Positions 23,974-31,571 of a stretch of 37,996 bases of DNA are shown here, piece after piece; position 1 is the stretch's first letter; the number at the start of each line of letters is the position of its first letter. The translations under genes were made by a program, and so were the position numbers. This stretch comes from Streptomyces glomeratus (GTDB taxonomy: Bacteria; Actinomycetota; Actinomycetes; Streptomycetales; Streptomycetaceae): assembly GCF_021462825.1 (NCBI RefSeq), contig NZ_JAKEEB010000046.1, positions 1 through 37,996 of the forward strand, given 5' to 3'. The notes below the pieces were generated by a model that was given only the letters and a program-made list of their open reading frames with translations, ran no database searches and was not told where the DNA came from.

Positions 23974-25299
23974 CTACGGCTGCGCCCCATCGGTCTCCGG
24001 AGTCACGGCGGCGTGGCTCTCCGGTGCGCTCCGTGCCCTGACCACCCCCGGCGCCACTGAGTGCGGCAGCAGGTCGTGGCGGTTCCGGGGGAGCAGCACC
24101 TCCACCTCCGCCGCATCGCAGAAACGATACGGCCGGTGTTCCAGAAAAGCCCCGAGGTACCGCCTGATACGGGACATCTCCGCGCGAACCGTGACAGTGC
24201 GGGCGGGATCGTCGAACAGGTCGGCGGCCAGGGCCGTGGCCGAGCGGCCGGAGCGGTGCAGTGCGAGCAGGCAGAGCAACTCAGCGTGCCGGGCGCTCAG
24301 TTCATGGGTCCAGGAACCCGTGTCGCCCGTCACCGTCACCGACCAGCGGCGCGGGTGCGCCACGTCCAGGACCACGCGTGTGACGCGCTCCGGCGCGGGC
24401 GCGTCCACCGCGCGGACCAGCCAGCCGCCCGGCAGTGGCTCGACCGTGCAGGGACCCACCGCAGGCAGCAGACAGCGACCGGGGGCGAACGGCACGGGCA
24501 GGGCCACCCGGCTCACGTACGGCATCCCGGTCACCGCCGCCGTCCAGCCGTCCTTGTCCACGGCCAGCGCCCGGCCGCCGAGACCCGCCAGCAGCGGTGC
24601 CGCCACCGCGCGCAGCCGGTCCAGAGAGGTCAGGTGCAGTTCGCGCAGCCGGGCCTCCGCGAGCTTGGCCACCGCGTCGACCCAGGCGAGCGTCGCCGGA
24701 TGCATCGTCTCCAGCGGGCCGCTGACGTCCACGACACCGATCAGACGGCCGTCGCGCGGGTCCGTGATCGGGGCGCCGGTGCACGTCCACGAGGTGTGGG
24801 AGCGCACGAAGTGCTCGGACGCGAAGACCTGCACGGGACGCCGGGTCACCGCCGGGGTGCCCACGCCGTTCGTGCCGACCACTCCCTCACCCCAGTCCGC
24901 ACCGGGCTCGAAGCCCAGCCCGTCGGCCCTGCGCAACACCGGGGAGCTGCCCTCGCGCCACAGCACCCGCCCGTCCGCGTCCGCGACCACCATGATGTGC
25001 TGGGCGACGTCCGCGAACGACAGCAGGCCCTCACGCAGCACCGGCAGCACATGTCTGAGCGGTGAGTCGCGGCGGCGCCGCTCGATCTCGTCGAGGCTGA
25101 GCGGATCGGCCCGGACGTCGTGGTCGGGGTCGACGCCGCCGCGCAGCACACGCCCCCACGACGCCTCGATCACCGGGCGCGGCGGGACGGGGGCCCGCTG
25201 CCCCGACAGCGTCGCGCTGCGCACCTCGCCGAGCACGCGCGCCGCCTGCCCGACGTCCACTGCGGCGAGCCGCGTGACGTCTTTCGCCGAGTGCGCCAC
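23974..25299 (-). CDS. GAF-domain transcriptional regulator (AcoR-like N-terminus)
   Basis: A 441-aa regulator. Residues about 70-200 match the GAF sensor of acetoin/glycerol-type activators: GVVGTNGVGTPAVTRRPVQV, then the EHFV and SWTCTGAPITDP blocks. The sigma54-type AAA+ domain of true AcoR proteins is absent. Instead the C-terminus (LSARHAELLCLLALHRSG, then VTVRAEMSRIRRYLGAFLEH) looks like a winged-helix DNA-binding domain. I choose GTG at 25299 because GGGGGAGG lies 6 nt upstream; the ATG at 25455 would add 52 low-complexity Ala/Gly residues and has only a weak site. The ligand is unknown. Repeated TGCAAC boxes upstream suggest autoregulation. Confidence 0.83.
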   Translation of the reverse strand: MAHSAKDVTRLAAVDVGQAARVLGEVRSATLSGQRAPVPPRPVIEASWGRVLRGGVDPDHDVRADPLSLDEIERRRRDSPLRHVLPVLREGLLSFADVAQHIMVVADADGRVLWREGSSPVLRRADGLGFEPGADWGEGVVGTNGVGTPAVTRRPVQVFASEHFVRSHTSWTCTGAPITDPRDGRLIGVVDVSGPLETMHPATLAWVDAVAKLAEARLRELHLTSLDRLRAVAAPLLAGLGGRALAVDKDGWTAAVTGMPYVSRVALPVPFAPGRCLLPAVGPCTVEPLPGGWLVRAVDAPAPERVTRVVLDVAHPRRWSVTVTGDTGSWTHELSARHAELLCLLALHRSGRSATALAADLFDDPARTVTVRAEMSRIRRYLGAFLEHRPYRFCDAAEVEVLLPRNRHDLLPHSVAPGVVRARSAPESHAAVTPETDGAQP

Positions 25300-25511
25300 T
25301 GGAACCTCCCCCAAGGACCTGCCGCCGCCGTGAGGCTCGTTCGCCGCCGGGGCCTGATGGACTCCCGCCACCGGTGCGCCCCCACGGCTCGCCGCCGTGC
25401 CCGTCGACGGTTTCCGGCCGGATACGGCCGCTCCCGTGTTGACGGTGGTTCTCATACTGCCGTCTGTCCGTGATGGACGTGCGTACTCCGGCCAACTCAG
25501 CGCAGCGAGTT

Positions 25512-25566
25512 TGCAACCCTCTGCAACCCTGGCGGACGCCCGCGGAGTGGTTGAAACTTGTGCAAC
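25512..25566. promoter_or_regulatory. TGCAAC direct-repeat operator candidate
   Basis: TGCAACCCT occurs at 25512-25520 and 25522-25530, exactly 10 bp (one helical turn) apart, and TGCAAC again at 25561-25566, with a GGTTGA half-site at 25549-25554. All lie upstream of the GAF regulator gene. Phased repeats of this sort are typical activator or repressor sites; the binding protein is inferred. Confidence 0.45.
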
Positions 25567-25609
25567 GCCGCTACGGCGGCGTCCGCGCTCCTCGAGGGGG
25601 GCCAGGAGA

Positions 25610-25647
25610 GCGGGGGTGGTGCCGTGTCGGCGCAGCACCACCCCCGC
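25610..25647 (-). terminator. Hairpin terminator of aidB
   Basis: A 13-bp perfect inverted repeat (25610-25622 with 25635-25647) has a 12-nt loop, about 65 nt beyond the aidB stop and before the GAF regulator promoter. Confidence 0.7.
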
Positions 25648-25689
25648 GTACGTCCCCGGCGCGCACCGGTGACGCGCCCGGCGCGTGAA

Positions 25690-25724
25690 GCGTCAGGCGT
25701 ACGGCGTCAGGCGTCAGGCGACCG
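25690..25724. repeat. Heptamer tandem repeat across the aidB stop codon
   Basis: Five consecutive 7-bp units read GCGTCAG, GCGTACG, GCGTCAG, GCGTCAG and GCGACCG. The aidB stop (complement of 25714-25716) lies in the fourth unit, so slippage here could alter only the last residues or the 3' UTR. Confidence 0.75.
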
Positions 25725-27348
25725 GCCGCGCCCGCTCCACCACCGCGGCCAGATCCAGGGTGTGCGGCAGCGTGCCGAACGCGGTGCCCCAGTCGCCGCC
25801 CAGCCGGGAGGCGCAGAAGGCGTCGGCGACCGCCGGCGGCGCGTACTGGACGAGGAGCGCTCCCTGGAGCACCAGCGCCATCCGCTCCACCAGACGGCGC
25901 GCCCGCGCCTCGACGCCCTCCAGGTCCGCGAGTTCGGCGAGCAGGTTCTTGATCGCGCCGTCCAGCCGGTGGTCCGCGCCGCGTGCCCGGCCGACCTCCT
26001 GGAGGAAGGCGTTCAGGGCTCCCGGCTCGCGTTGCAGCGCCCGCAGCACATCAAGCGCCTGCACATTGCCGGCGCCCTCCCATATCGAATTCAGCGGCGA
26101 CTCGCGCAGCAACCGGGGCATACCCGACTCCTCGACATAGCCGTTGCCGCCCAGGCACTCCGAGGCCTCGGCCACCACCGGGGTGCAGCGCTTGGTCACC
26201 CAGTACTTGGCGGCCGGCACCGCCAGCCGCAGGAACGCCCGCTCCTGCTCGCTCCCGTCGTCGTACGCCGCCGCCAGCCGCAGCGCCAGCGTCGTCGCCG
26301 CCTCCGACTCCAAGGCCAGATCCGCCAGCACGTTGCGCATCAGCGCCTTGTCGACGAGCCTGCCGCCGAACGCCTCCCGGTGGTCGCAGTGGTGGATCGC
26401 CTGCGCCACCGCCTGCCGCATCAGCGACGCCGAGCCGAGGGCACAGTCGAGCCTCGTGGCCGCGACCATCTCGATGATGGTCCGCACCCCGCGCCCCTCC
26501 TCGCCGACCCGGCGCGCCCACGTGCCGTCGAACTCGACCTCGCCGGAGGCGTTCGACCGGTTGCCGAGCTTGTCCTTGAGACGCTGGATCATGAACACGT
26601 TGCGGGTGCCGTCCTCCAGCACGCGCGGGACGAGGAAGCAGGTCAGCCCTCCCGGCGCCTGCGCCAGCACCAGGAACCCGTCCGACATGGGCGCCGAGCA
26701 GAACCACTTGTGGCCCTTGAGCTCGTACGTCCCGTCCTCCGCGAGCGGCCGCGCCGCGGTCGTGTTCGCGCGGACGTCGCTGCCGCCCTGCTTCTCCGTC
26801 ATCCCCATGCCGAAGATCACGCCGGCCTTCTGCGCGGCGGGGCGCAGCTCCCGGTCGTAGACCATGGAGGTCAGCCGGGGCTCCCACTCGGCGGCGAGCG
26901 CCGGGTCCGTGCGCAGTGCGGGCACGGCGGCGTGCGTCATCGACAACGGGCAGCCGTTGCCCGCCTCGACCTGCGTCCAGATCACGAACGCCGCCGCGCG
27001 CCGCACATGACCGCCCGGCCGCGCCCAGGCCGCGGTCAGCCCGGCGGCGACACCCTTGCCGAGCAGCCGGTGCCAGGCCGGGTGGAACTCGACCTCGTCG
27101 ATGCGGTTGCCGTACCGGTCGTGGGTCCGCAGCTTCGGTGGGTTCTCGTTGGCCAGGACCCCCCACTCCTGCACCTGGGCGGAGCCGGCGCTGCGGCCGA
27201 ACCCCGACAGATCGGCCCGGACCTCGTCGAGGAGGGCGGGGTCCAGATGCCGCTCGACGGCCTCCACTAGGGCGCGGTCGGCGGTGAAGACGTCATACCC
27301 GACCAGCGGCGGAGCCTGGTTGGTCACGATGTGGGTGGTGGCTGCCAT
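25714..27348 (-). CDS. aidB: AidB-like acyl-CoA dehydrogenase-family protein
   Basis: A 544-aa flavoprotein, close to the 541 aa of E. coli AidB, which is linked to the alkylation response and binds DNA. The family-specific blocks are clear: MGMTEKQGGSDVRANTT, KWFCSAPMSDGFLVLAQ, and the C-terminal LGGNGYVEESGMPRLLRESP followed by SIWEGAGNVQ. Here the Glu in the WEGAGN segment occupies the usual acyl-CoA dehydrogenase active-site position, unlike in the other dehydrogenase of this window. ATG at 27348 has GAGGGG about 12 nt upstream. It is divergent from the YihY gene and followed by a hairpin. The real substrate of the family remains uncertain. Confidence 0.92.
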   Translation of the reverse strand: MAATTHIVTNQAPPLVGYDVFTADRALVEAVERHLDPALLDEVRADLSGFGRSAGSAQVQEWGVLANENPPKLRTHDRYGNRIDEVEFHPAWHRLLGKGVAAGLTAAWARPGGHVRRAAAFVIWTQVEAGNGCPLSMTHAAVPALRTDPALAAEWEPRLTSMVYDRELRPAAQKAGVIFGMGMTEKQGGSDVRANTTAARPLAEDGTYELKGHKWFCSAPMSDGFLVLAQAPGGLTCFLVPRVLEDGTRNVFMIQRLKDKLGNRSNASGEVEFDGTWARRVGEEGRGVRTIIEMVAATRLDCALGSASLMRQAVAQAIHHCDHREAFGGRLVDKALMRNVLADLALESEAATTLALRLAAAYDDGSEQERAFLRLAVPAAKYWVTKRCTPVVAEASECLGGNGYVEESGMPRLLRESPLNSIWEGAGNVQALDVLRALQREPGALNAFLQEVGRARGADHRLDGAIKNLLAELADLEGVEARARRLVERMALVLQGALLVQYAPPAVADAFCASRLGGDWGTAFGTLPHTLDLAAVVERARPVA

Positions 27349-27458
27349 GGGGCGAACTTACCCCTCGGTACGCCATGGGTCACCCGTTGTGCGAAGGTGT
27401 GCGACAGCACCTTCCTGGGCGGCCCCACCAGGAGATGAGCGCCGGACCGGGTGGCGGA

Positions 27459-27464
27459 TACCGT
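27459..27464 (+). promoter_or_regulatory. -10 element for a leaderless yihY transcript
   Basis: TACCGT fits the actinobacterial TAnnnT -10 pattern and ends 6 nt before the GTG start at 27471, with no ribosome site between. Transcription would begin at or beside the start codon. No good -35 was seen. Confidence 0.45.
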
Positions 27465-27470
27465 TAAGGC

Positions 27471-28625
27471 GTGCAGTCAGCAGCAAGTGAAACACCCAAG
27501 CGGCCGTCCGGAGGCCGTCTCCACCGGGCACGCGCCCTGTACCGGAACGTCTCCAAGCGCAGGACCGCCTGGCTGCTGCTGAAGGACACGGTCAACTCGT
27601 GCATGGAGTACCGGATCCTCGGGCTCGCGGCCGAGGCGGCGTTCTTCACGCTGCTGTCGGTGCCGCCGCTGCTGCTCAGCCTCATCGGGCTGCTCGGCTA
27701 CGTCGACGCCTGGACCGGCGCCGACACCATCCAGAGCCTGGAGCGCAACCTCCTGGAGGCGTCCCGCACGGTCCTGTCCGACAAGGGCGTCACGCAGATC
27801 GCCCAGCCGATCCTGCACGACGTGATGAAGGGCGGCCGGCCCGACATCATCTCCATCGGCTTCCTCTTCGCCCTGTGGTCCGGATCCCGGGCGGTGAACG
27901 TCTTCATCGACACGATCACGGTGATGTACGGGCTCGACGGCACCCGGGGGATCGTGAAGACCCGTCTGCTGGCGTTCGTCCTGTTCATCGTGGCGCTGCT
28001 GATCGGCTCGGTGGCCCTGCCGCTGATGGTCGCAGGGCCGGACGCGGTGGTGAACTTCGTGCCGTGGTCCACGACGGTGGTCCAGGTCCTGTACTGGCCG
28101 GTGGTCATCGTCCTGTCGATCGTGTTCCTGACGACCCTGTACCACGTGTCCGTGCCGGTGCGCTCCCCGTGGGTCGAGGACGTGCCCGGCGCCCTGGTCG
28201 CCCTCGGGATGTGGGTGCTGGGCAGCTTCCTGCTGCGTATCTACCTGACCCACACGATCGAGGGGCCGACGATCTACGGTTCGCTCGCCGCGCCCGTGGC
28301 CGTGCTGCTGTGGATCGGGGTCTCCGCCTTCGCCGTCCTGGTCGGCGCCGCCGTCAACGCGGCCATCGACCGGGTGTGGCCCGCCGCGGCCACGGCCGCC
28401 GCCCGGGCGGCGAACGAGCGGCTGCGGCAGGAGCAGGCCGCCGAGTACGTGGCCCGCGCCGCGGCGGCCCGCGCCGCCGACCCGGACGATCCCGACATGC
28501 CCTCCGAGTTCCCTGAGCGCTGGTCCCGCTTCCTGCCCCCGGAGGACGTGACGTCCCGCCTGCGCAGCCATGCGCGCAGCGCACCCCAGCAGCCCCCCAA
28601 GAAGGACGAACAGACGGGGGACTGA
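27471..28625 (+). CDS. YihY/BrkB-family inner-membrane protein
   Basis: A 384-aa protein with about six transmembrane helices of the YihY/BrkB family. Family signatures include LAAEAAFFTLLSVPPLLLSL in the first helix, the GFLFALWSGSRAVNVFIDT stretch, and YGSLAAPVAVLLWIGVSAFA near the end. A charged cytoplasmic C-terminal tail of about 80 residues follows, rich in Ala, Arg and Pro. The family is sometimes called ribonuclease BN by an old misassignment; its transport or envelope role is not settled. Translation is probably leaderless from GTG at 27471. Divergent from aidB. Confidence 0.9.
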   Translation: MQSAASETPKRPSGGRLHRARALYRNVSKRRTAWLLLKDTVNSCMEYRILGLAAEAAFFTLLSVPPLLLSLIGLLGYVDAWTGADTIQSLERNLLEASRTVLSDKGVTQIAQPILHDVMKGGRPDIISIGFLFALWSGSRAVNVFIDTITVMYGLDGTRGIVKTRLLAFVLFIVALLIGSVALPLMVAGPDAVVNFVPWSTTVVQVLYWPVVIVLSIVFLTTLYHVSVPVRSPWVEDVPGALVALGMWVLGSFLLRIYLTHTIEGPTIYGSLAAPVAVLLWIGVSAFAVLVGAAVNAAIDRVWPAAATAAARAANERLRQEQAAEYVARAAAARAADPDDPDMPSEFPERWSRFLPPEDVTSRLRSHARSAPQQPPKKDEQTGD

Positions 28626-28850
28626 CCCACGGCCGTGGAGGTGCGCGGTCATCCGGTGACCGCACCAGCCCGCTGTCCGGGAGTTCACGGTCGAGCGGTA
28701 CGACTTCCGCTCCCGTCCCCCTGGTTCCGTGCGTTGCCGTGGTGCCCGTCTCCGTGTGGCCGGAAAGGGATGGGATGCCCGGCCGGACGGGGAAGAGATG
28801 CAGTGAGGCGGACAGTCCGGTCCGGTCCCCGGGCGGTGAGGAGAGACCGT

Positions 28851-30470
28851 ATGGAGCGTGCGGACGAGGCGAGCACAGAGCCGGCCGACACGGCGGACCC
28901 CGTGGTCCGCACCCCCTATGGAGCCGTGCGCGGGCGGTACGAGCACGGGATCGCCGTCTTCCGCGGCATCCCCTTCGCCGCTCCGCCCTTCGGCCCGCAC
29001 CGCTTCCGCCCGCCCGTACCGCCCGAGCCCTGGGACGGGGTGCGGGACGCGGGCGCGTTCGGGCCGACGCCCCCGAAACCGCCGTACTCGGAGGCATTCG
29101 CCCGCTATCTGTCCGACCCGGTGGTCCCCGGGGACGACTGCCTCAACCTCAACGTCTGGACGCCGGCACCCGACCCGGAGGCCCGGCTGCCGGTCATGGT
29201 GTGGATCCACGGCGGTGCCCTGACCCGCGGCTCCTCCGCCGTGCCCGTCTACGACGGCAGCGCCTTCGCCCGCGACGGGATCGTCCTCGTCTCCTTCAAC
29301 TACCGCCTCGGCGTGGAGGGGTACGGCCTGTTCCCCGACGCCCCGGCCAACCCGGGGCTGCGTGACCAGCTCGCCGCCCTGGAGTGGGTGCACGGCGCCG
29401 TCGCCGGGTTCGGCGGCGACCCCGACCGGGTGACCGTCTTCGGCGAGTCCGCGGGCGCCATCAGCATCGGTGCGCTGCTGGCGAGTCCCCGCGCCCGGGG
29501 ACTGTTCCACCGGGCCGTGCTGCAGAGCGGGCCGCCGGAGTCGACGGAACGGGACAAGGTGCGGCGCCTGGTGCGGCGCATGGCGACCCGGCTGAGGGTA
29601 CCGGCCACCGCGGCCGCGTTCGCCGGGGTGGACCGGACACTGCTGGCCGAGACCCAGGCGGAGGTGGGCCGCCGGGCCGGCCCGATTCTCGGCGGCCCCG
29701 CCTTCGGGATCGTCGTCGACGGCGACCTGGTGCCCCGTGACCCGCTTCAGGCGCTGCTGGACGGCGCCGCCCGGGACGTACCTCTGCTCCTCGGCTGGAC
29801 CAGTGAGGAGTACCGGCTGTGGATCGTGCCCACCGGGCTGAACGAACACATCGACAAGCTGGGCACGGTGGCGCTGGCCGGGGCGATGGCCCGCTGCCAC
29901 TGCGGTCCGGAGGTGCCGCGCGGCTACCGGACCGCCCACCCGGGCGCCCCGGTCTCCGAGCTGGTGGGCCAGATGGTCACCGACCGCCTGCTCCGGTATC
30001 CGCTGCACCGGCTGGCGGGCTCCCGCACGGGCGGGGACCGCGCCGCCTCGTACGTCTACGAGTTCGCCTGGCGCTCCGGCCTGCCCGGTCTCGGCGCCTG
30101 TCACGCCCTGGAGCTGGGCTTCGTGTTCGACAGCGCGGAGGTGCCGGAGTCGGCGAAACTGGCCGGCCCCGATGCGCCTCGCGAGCTCGCCCGCCTGATG
30201 CACACGGCGTGGGTGCGTTTCGCACGGGACGGCGACCCGGGCTGGCCCGCCTGGGACGCCACCCACCCGGTGCGCGTCTTCGGCGGCGAAGGGGACCCCG
30301 TGGTCTACGGCCTCCGCGACGCGGAGATGGCGCTGTGGGAGGCGGCGCCCACCAGCCCGGAGCCCGTGTTCGCCCCACCAGGCGCCGGAACCGGCTCGCT
30401 CCTCAGGGGCGGGACCCCGCTGTCGGCCGTACGACGCCTGCGCCGGCCGGGACCCACCACCGGGCGGTGA
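28851..30470 (+). CDS. Type-B carboxylesterase
   Basis: A 539-aa alpha/beta-hydrolase of the carboxylesterase/cholinesterase family (COesterase). The oxyanion-hole segment VMVWIHGGAL and the nucleophile elbow FGESAGAIS are present, with an acid candidate in GWTSEEYRLW and a catalytic His candidate in GACHALELGF. The N-terminal GIPFAAPPFG and DDCLNLNVWTP blocks are family hallmarks. No signal peptide, so cytoplasmic. ATG at 28851 is chosen for GAGGAGAG 7 nt upstream; the open frame back to 28635 is mostly Arg/Pro shadow sequence. The 225-bp gap before it holds no gene. It may hydrolyse diverse esters; the physiological substrate is unknown. Confidence 0.92.
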   Translation: MERADEASTEPADTADPVVRTPYGAVRGRYEHGIAVFRGIPFAAPPFGPHRFRPPVPPEPWDGVRDAGAFGPTPPKPPYSEAFARYLSDPVVPGDDCLNLNVWTPAPDPEARLPVMVWIHGGALTRGSSAVPVYDGSAFARDGIVLVSFNYRLGVEGYGLFPDAPANPGLRDQLAALEWVHGAVAGFGGDPDRVTVFGESAGAISIGALLASPRARGLFHRAVLQSGPPESTERDKVRRLVRRMATRLRVPATAAAFAGVDRTLLAETQAEVGRRAGPILGGPAFGIVVDGDLVPRDPLQALLDGAARDVPLLLGWTSEEYRLWIVPTGLNEHIDKLGTVALAGAMARCHCGPEVPRGYRTAHPGAPVSELVGQMVTDRLLRYPLHRLAGSRTGGDRAASYVYEFAWRSGLPGLGACHALELGFVFDSAEVPESAKLAGPDAPRELARLMHTAWVRFARDGDPGWPAWDATHPVRVFGGEGDPVVYGLRDAEMALWEAAPTSPEPVFAPPGAGTGSLLRGGTPLSAVRRLRRPGPTTGR

Positions 30471-30521
30471 GGCCGGGAGGCCGGAGAGCCGGGGAGGATC
30501 AGAGGTACTGCACGCCGGAGA

Positions 30522-31475
30522 TCAGGCCGGTGCCGTGCCCCTCGTCCTCCCCGGCTTGCCCAGCGCTCCGGCGATCGATGTGATCATCTCCGGGCCCACC
30601 CGGCAGCACCCCCCGATCAGCCGGGCCCCGGCCGCGCGCCAGCCCGTGACCTGCGCGGCGGTGAAGGTGGCGCGGCCGTCCCAGGCGCGGGCCCCGGCGT
30701 CCCACCTCTCGCCGCTGTTCGGGTAGGCCACCACCGGCTTGCCGGTCACCCGCGCGGCCGTCTCCACCGCGGTGTCCACGTCCTCGGGCGCGCAGCAGTT
30801 CACGCCCACCGCGATCACCTCGTCCACGTCGGCGGCCAGGGCGAAGGCCTCCTGGAGCGGCTGCCCGGCGCGCGTGCGGTCGCCCGAGACGGTGTACGAC
30901 AGCCAGGCGGGGACGCCGAGTCCGCGCACCGCCCGCAGCAGCGCCGCGGCCTCGTCCGCGTCGGGGACCGTCTCCAGGGCCAGTACGTCGGGCCCGGCCG
31001 CGGCCAGCACCTCCAGCCGCGGACGGTGGAACCTCTCCAGCTCGGAGACCGTGAGCCCATAGCGGCCCCGGTACTCGGAGCCGTCCGCCAGCATCGCCCC
31101 GTACGGACCGGCCGACGCCGCCACCCACAGCGGCCGTGTGATCCCCTGGGCGCGCGCCCGTGCCGCCGCCTCGCGGGCCAGGTCGACGCTCAGGGCGAGC
31201 AGACCGGCCGCGCGGCCGTGGTCGATACCGTGCCGCGCAAAGCCCTGGAAGGTCGCCTGGTAGCTGGACGTGATCGCCACGTCCGCGCCCGCCAGGAAGT
31301 ACGCGAGGTGCGCCTCGGTGATCGCCTCCGGCCGCTCGGCGAGCAGCCGCGCCGACCACAGCTCGTCGCTCAGGTCGTGCCCGGCCGACCCCAGCTGGTT
31401 CGACAGGCCGCCGTCCAGGACCACCGTCCCGGCGGCGAGGGCTTCGGCGAGGGTGGGAGTGGTGTCACCGGCCAT
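30522..31475 (-). CDS. mmuM: Homocysteine S-methyltransferase
   Basis: A 317-aa enzyme of the MmuM type (E. coli protein about 310 aa). It transfers a methyl group from S-methylmethionine or S-adenosylmethionine to homocysteine, giving methionine. The zinc ligands are visible: the first Cys in GVNCCAPEDV and the Cys-Cys pair in IGGCCRVGPE near the C-terminus. The N-terminal VLDGGLSNQL and TSSYQATFQGF blocks are typical. ATG at 31475 follows a TAnnnT -10 by 6 nt, consistent with a leaderless mRNA. It converges on the esterase gene with only 51 bp between and no strong terminator. It consumes sulfur amino acids made through the cys operon, but is not linked to it. Confidence 0.93.
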   Translation of the reverse strand: MAGDTTPTLAEALAAGTVVLDGGLSNQLGSAGHDLSDELWSARLLAERPEAITEAHLAYFLAGADVAITSSYQATFQGFARHGIDHGRAAGLLALSVDLAREAAARARAQGITRPLWVAASAGPYGAMLADGSEYRGRYGLTVSELERFHRPRLEVLAAAGPDVLALETVPDADEAAALLRAVRGLGVPAWLSYTVSGDRTRAGQPLQEAFALAADVDEVIAVGVNCCAPEDVDTAVETAARVTGKPVVAYPNSGERWDAGARAWDGRATFTAAQVTGWRAAGARLIGGCCRVGPEMITSIAGALGKPGRTRGTAPA

Positions 31476-31481
31476 GCCATG

Positions 31482-31487
31482 ACGCTA
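31482..31487 (-). promoter_or_regulatory. -10 element for leaderless mmuM
   Basis: TAGCGT (complement of ACGCTA) fits TAnnnT and ends 6 nt before the ATG at 31475, so the transcript probably starts at the initiation codon. Confidence 0.4.
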
Positions 31488-31571
31488 GTCGAAGGACGCG
31501 CGGACGCCCGGGGGCGTTCGGTGTGGGCATCCCGCCCGCGCTCGCCGGGGCCGGGGGTTTCCCGAAACCGC

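Noticed and set aside
27477..30266. 929-codon minus-strand open frame
   Set aside because: It is antisense to the YihY and carboxylesterase genes, both with clear family motifs; composition is His/Arg/Gly-rich.
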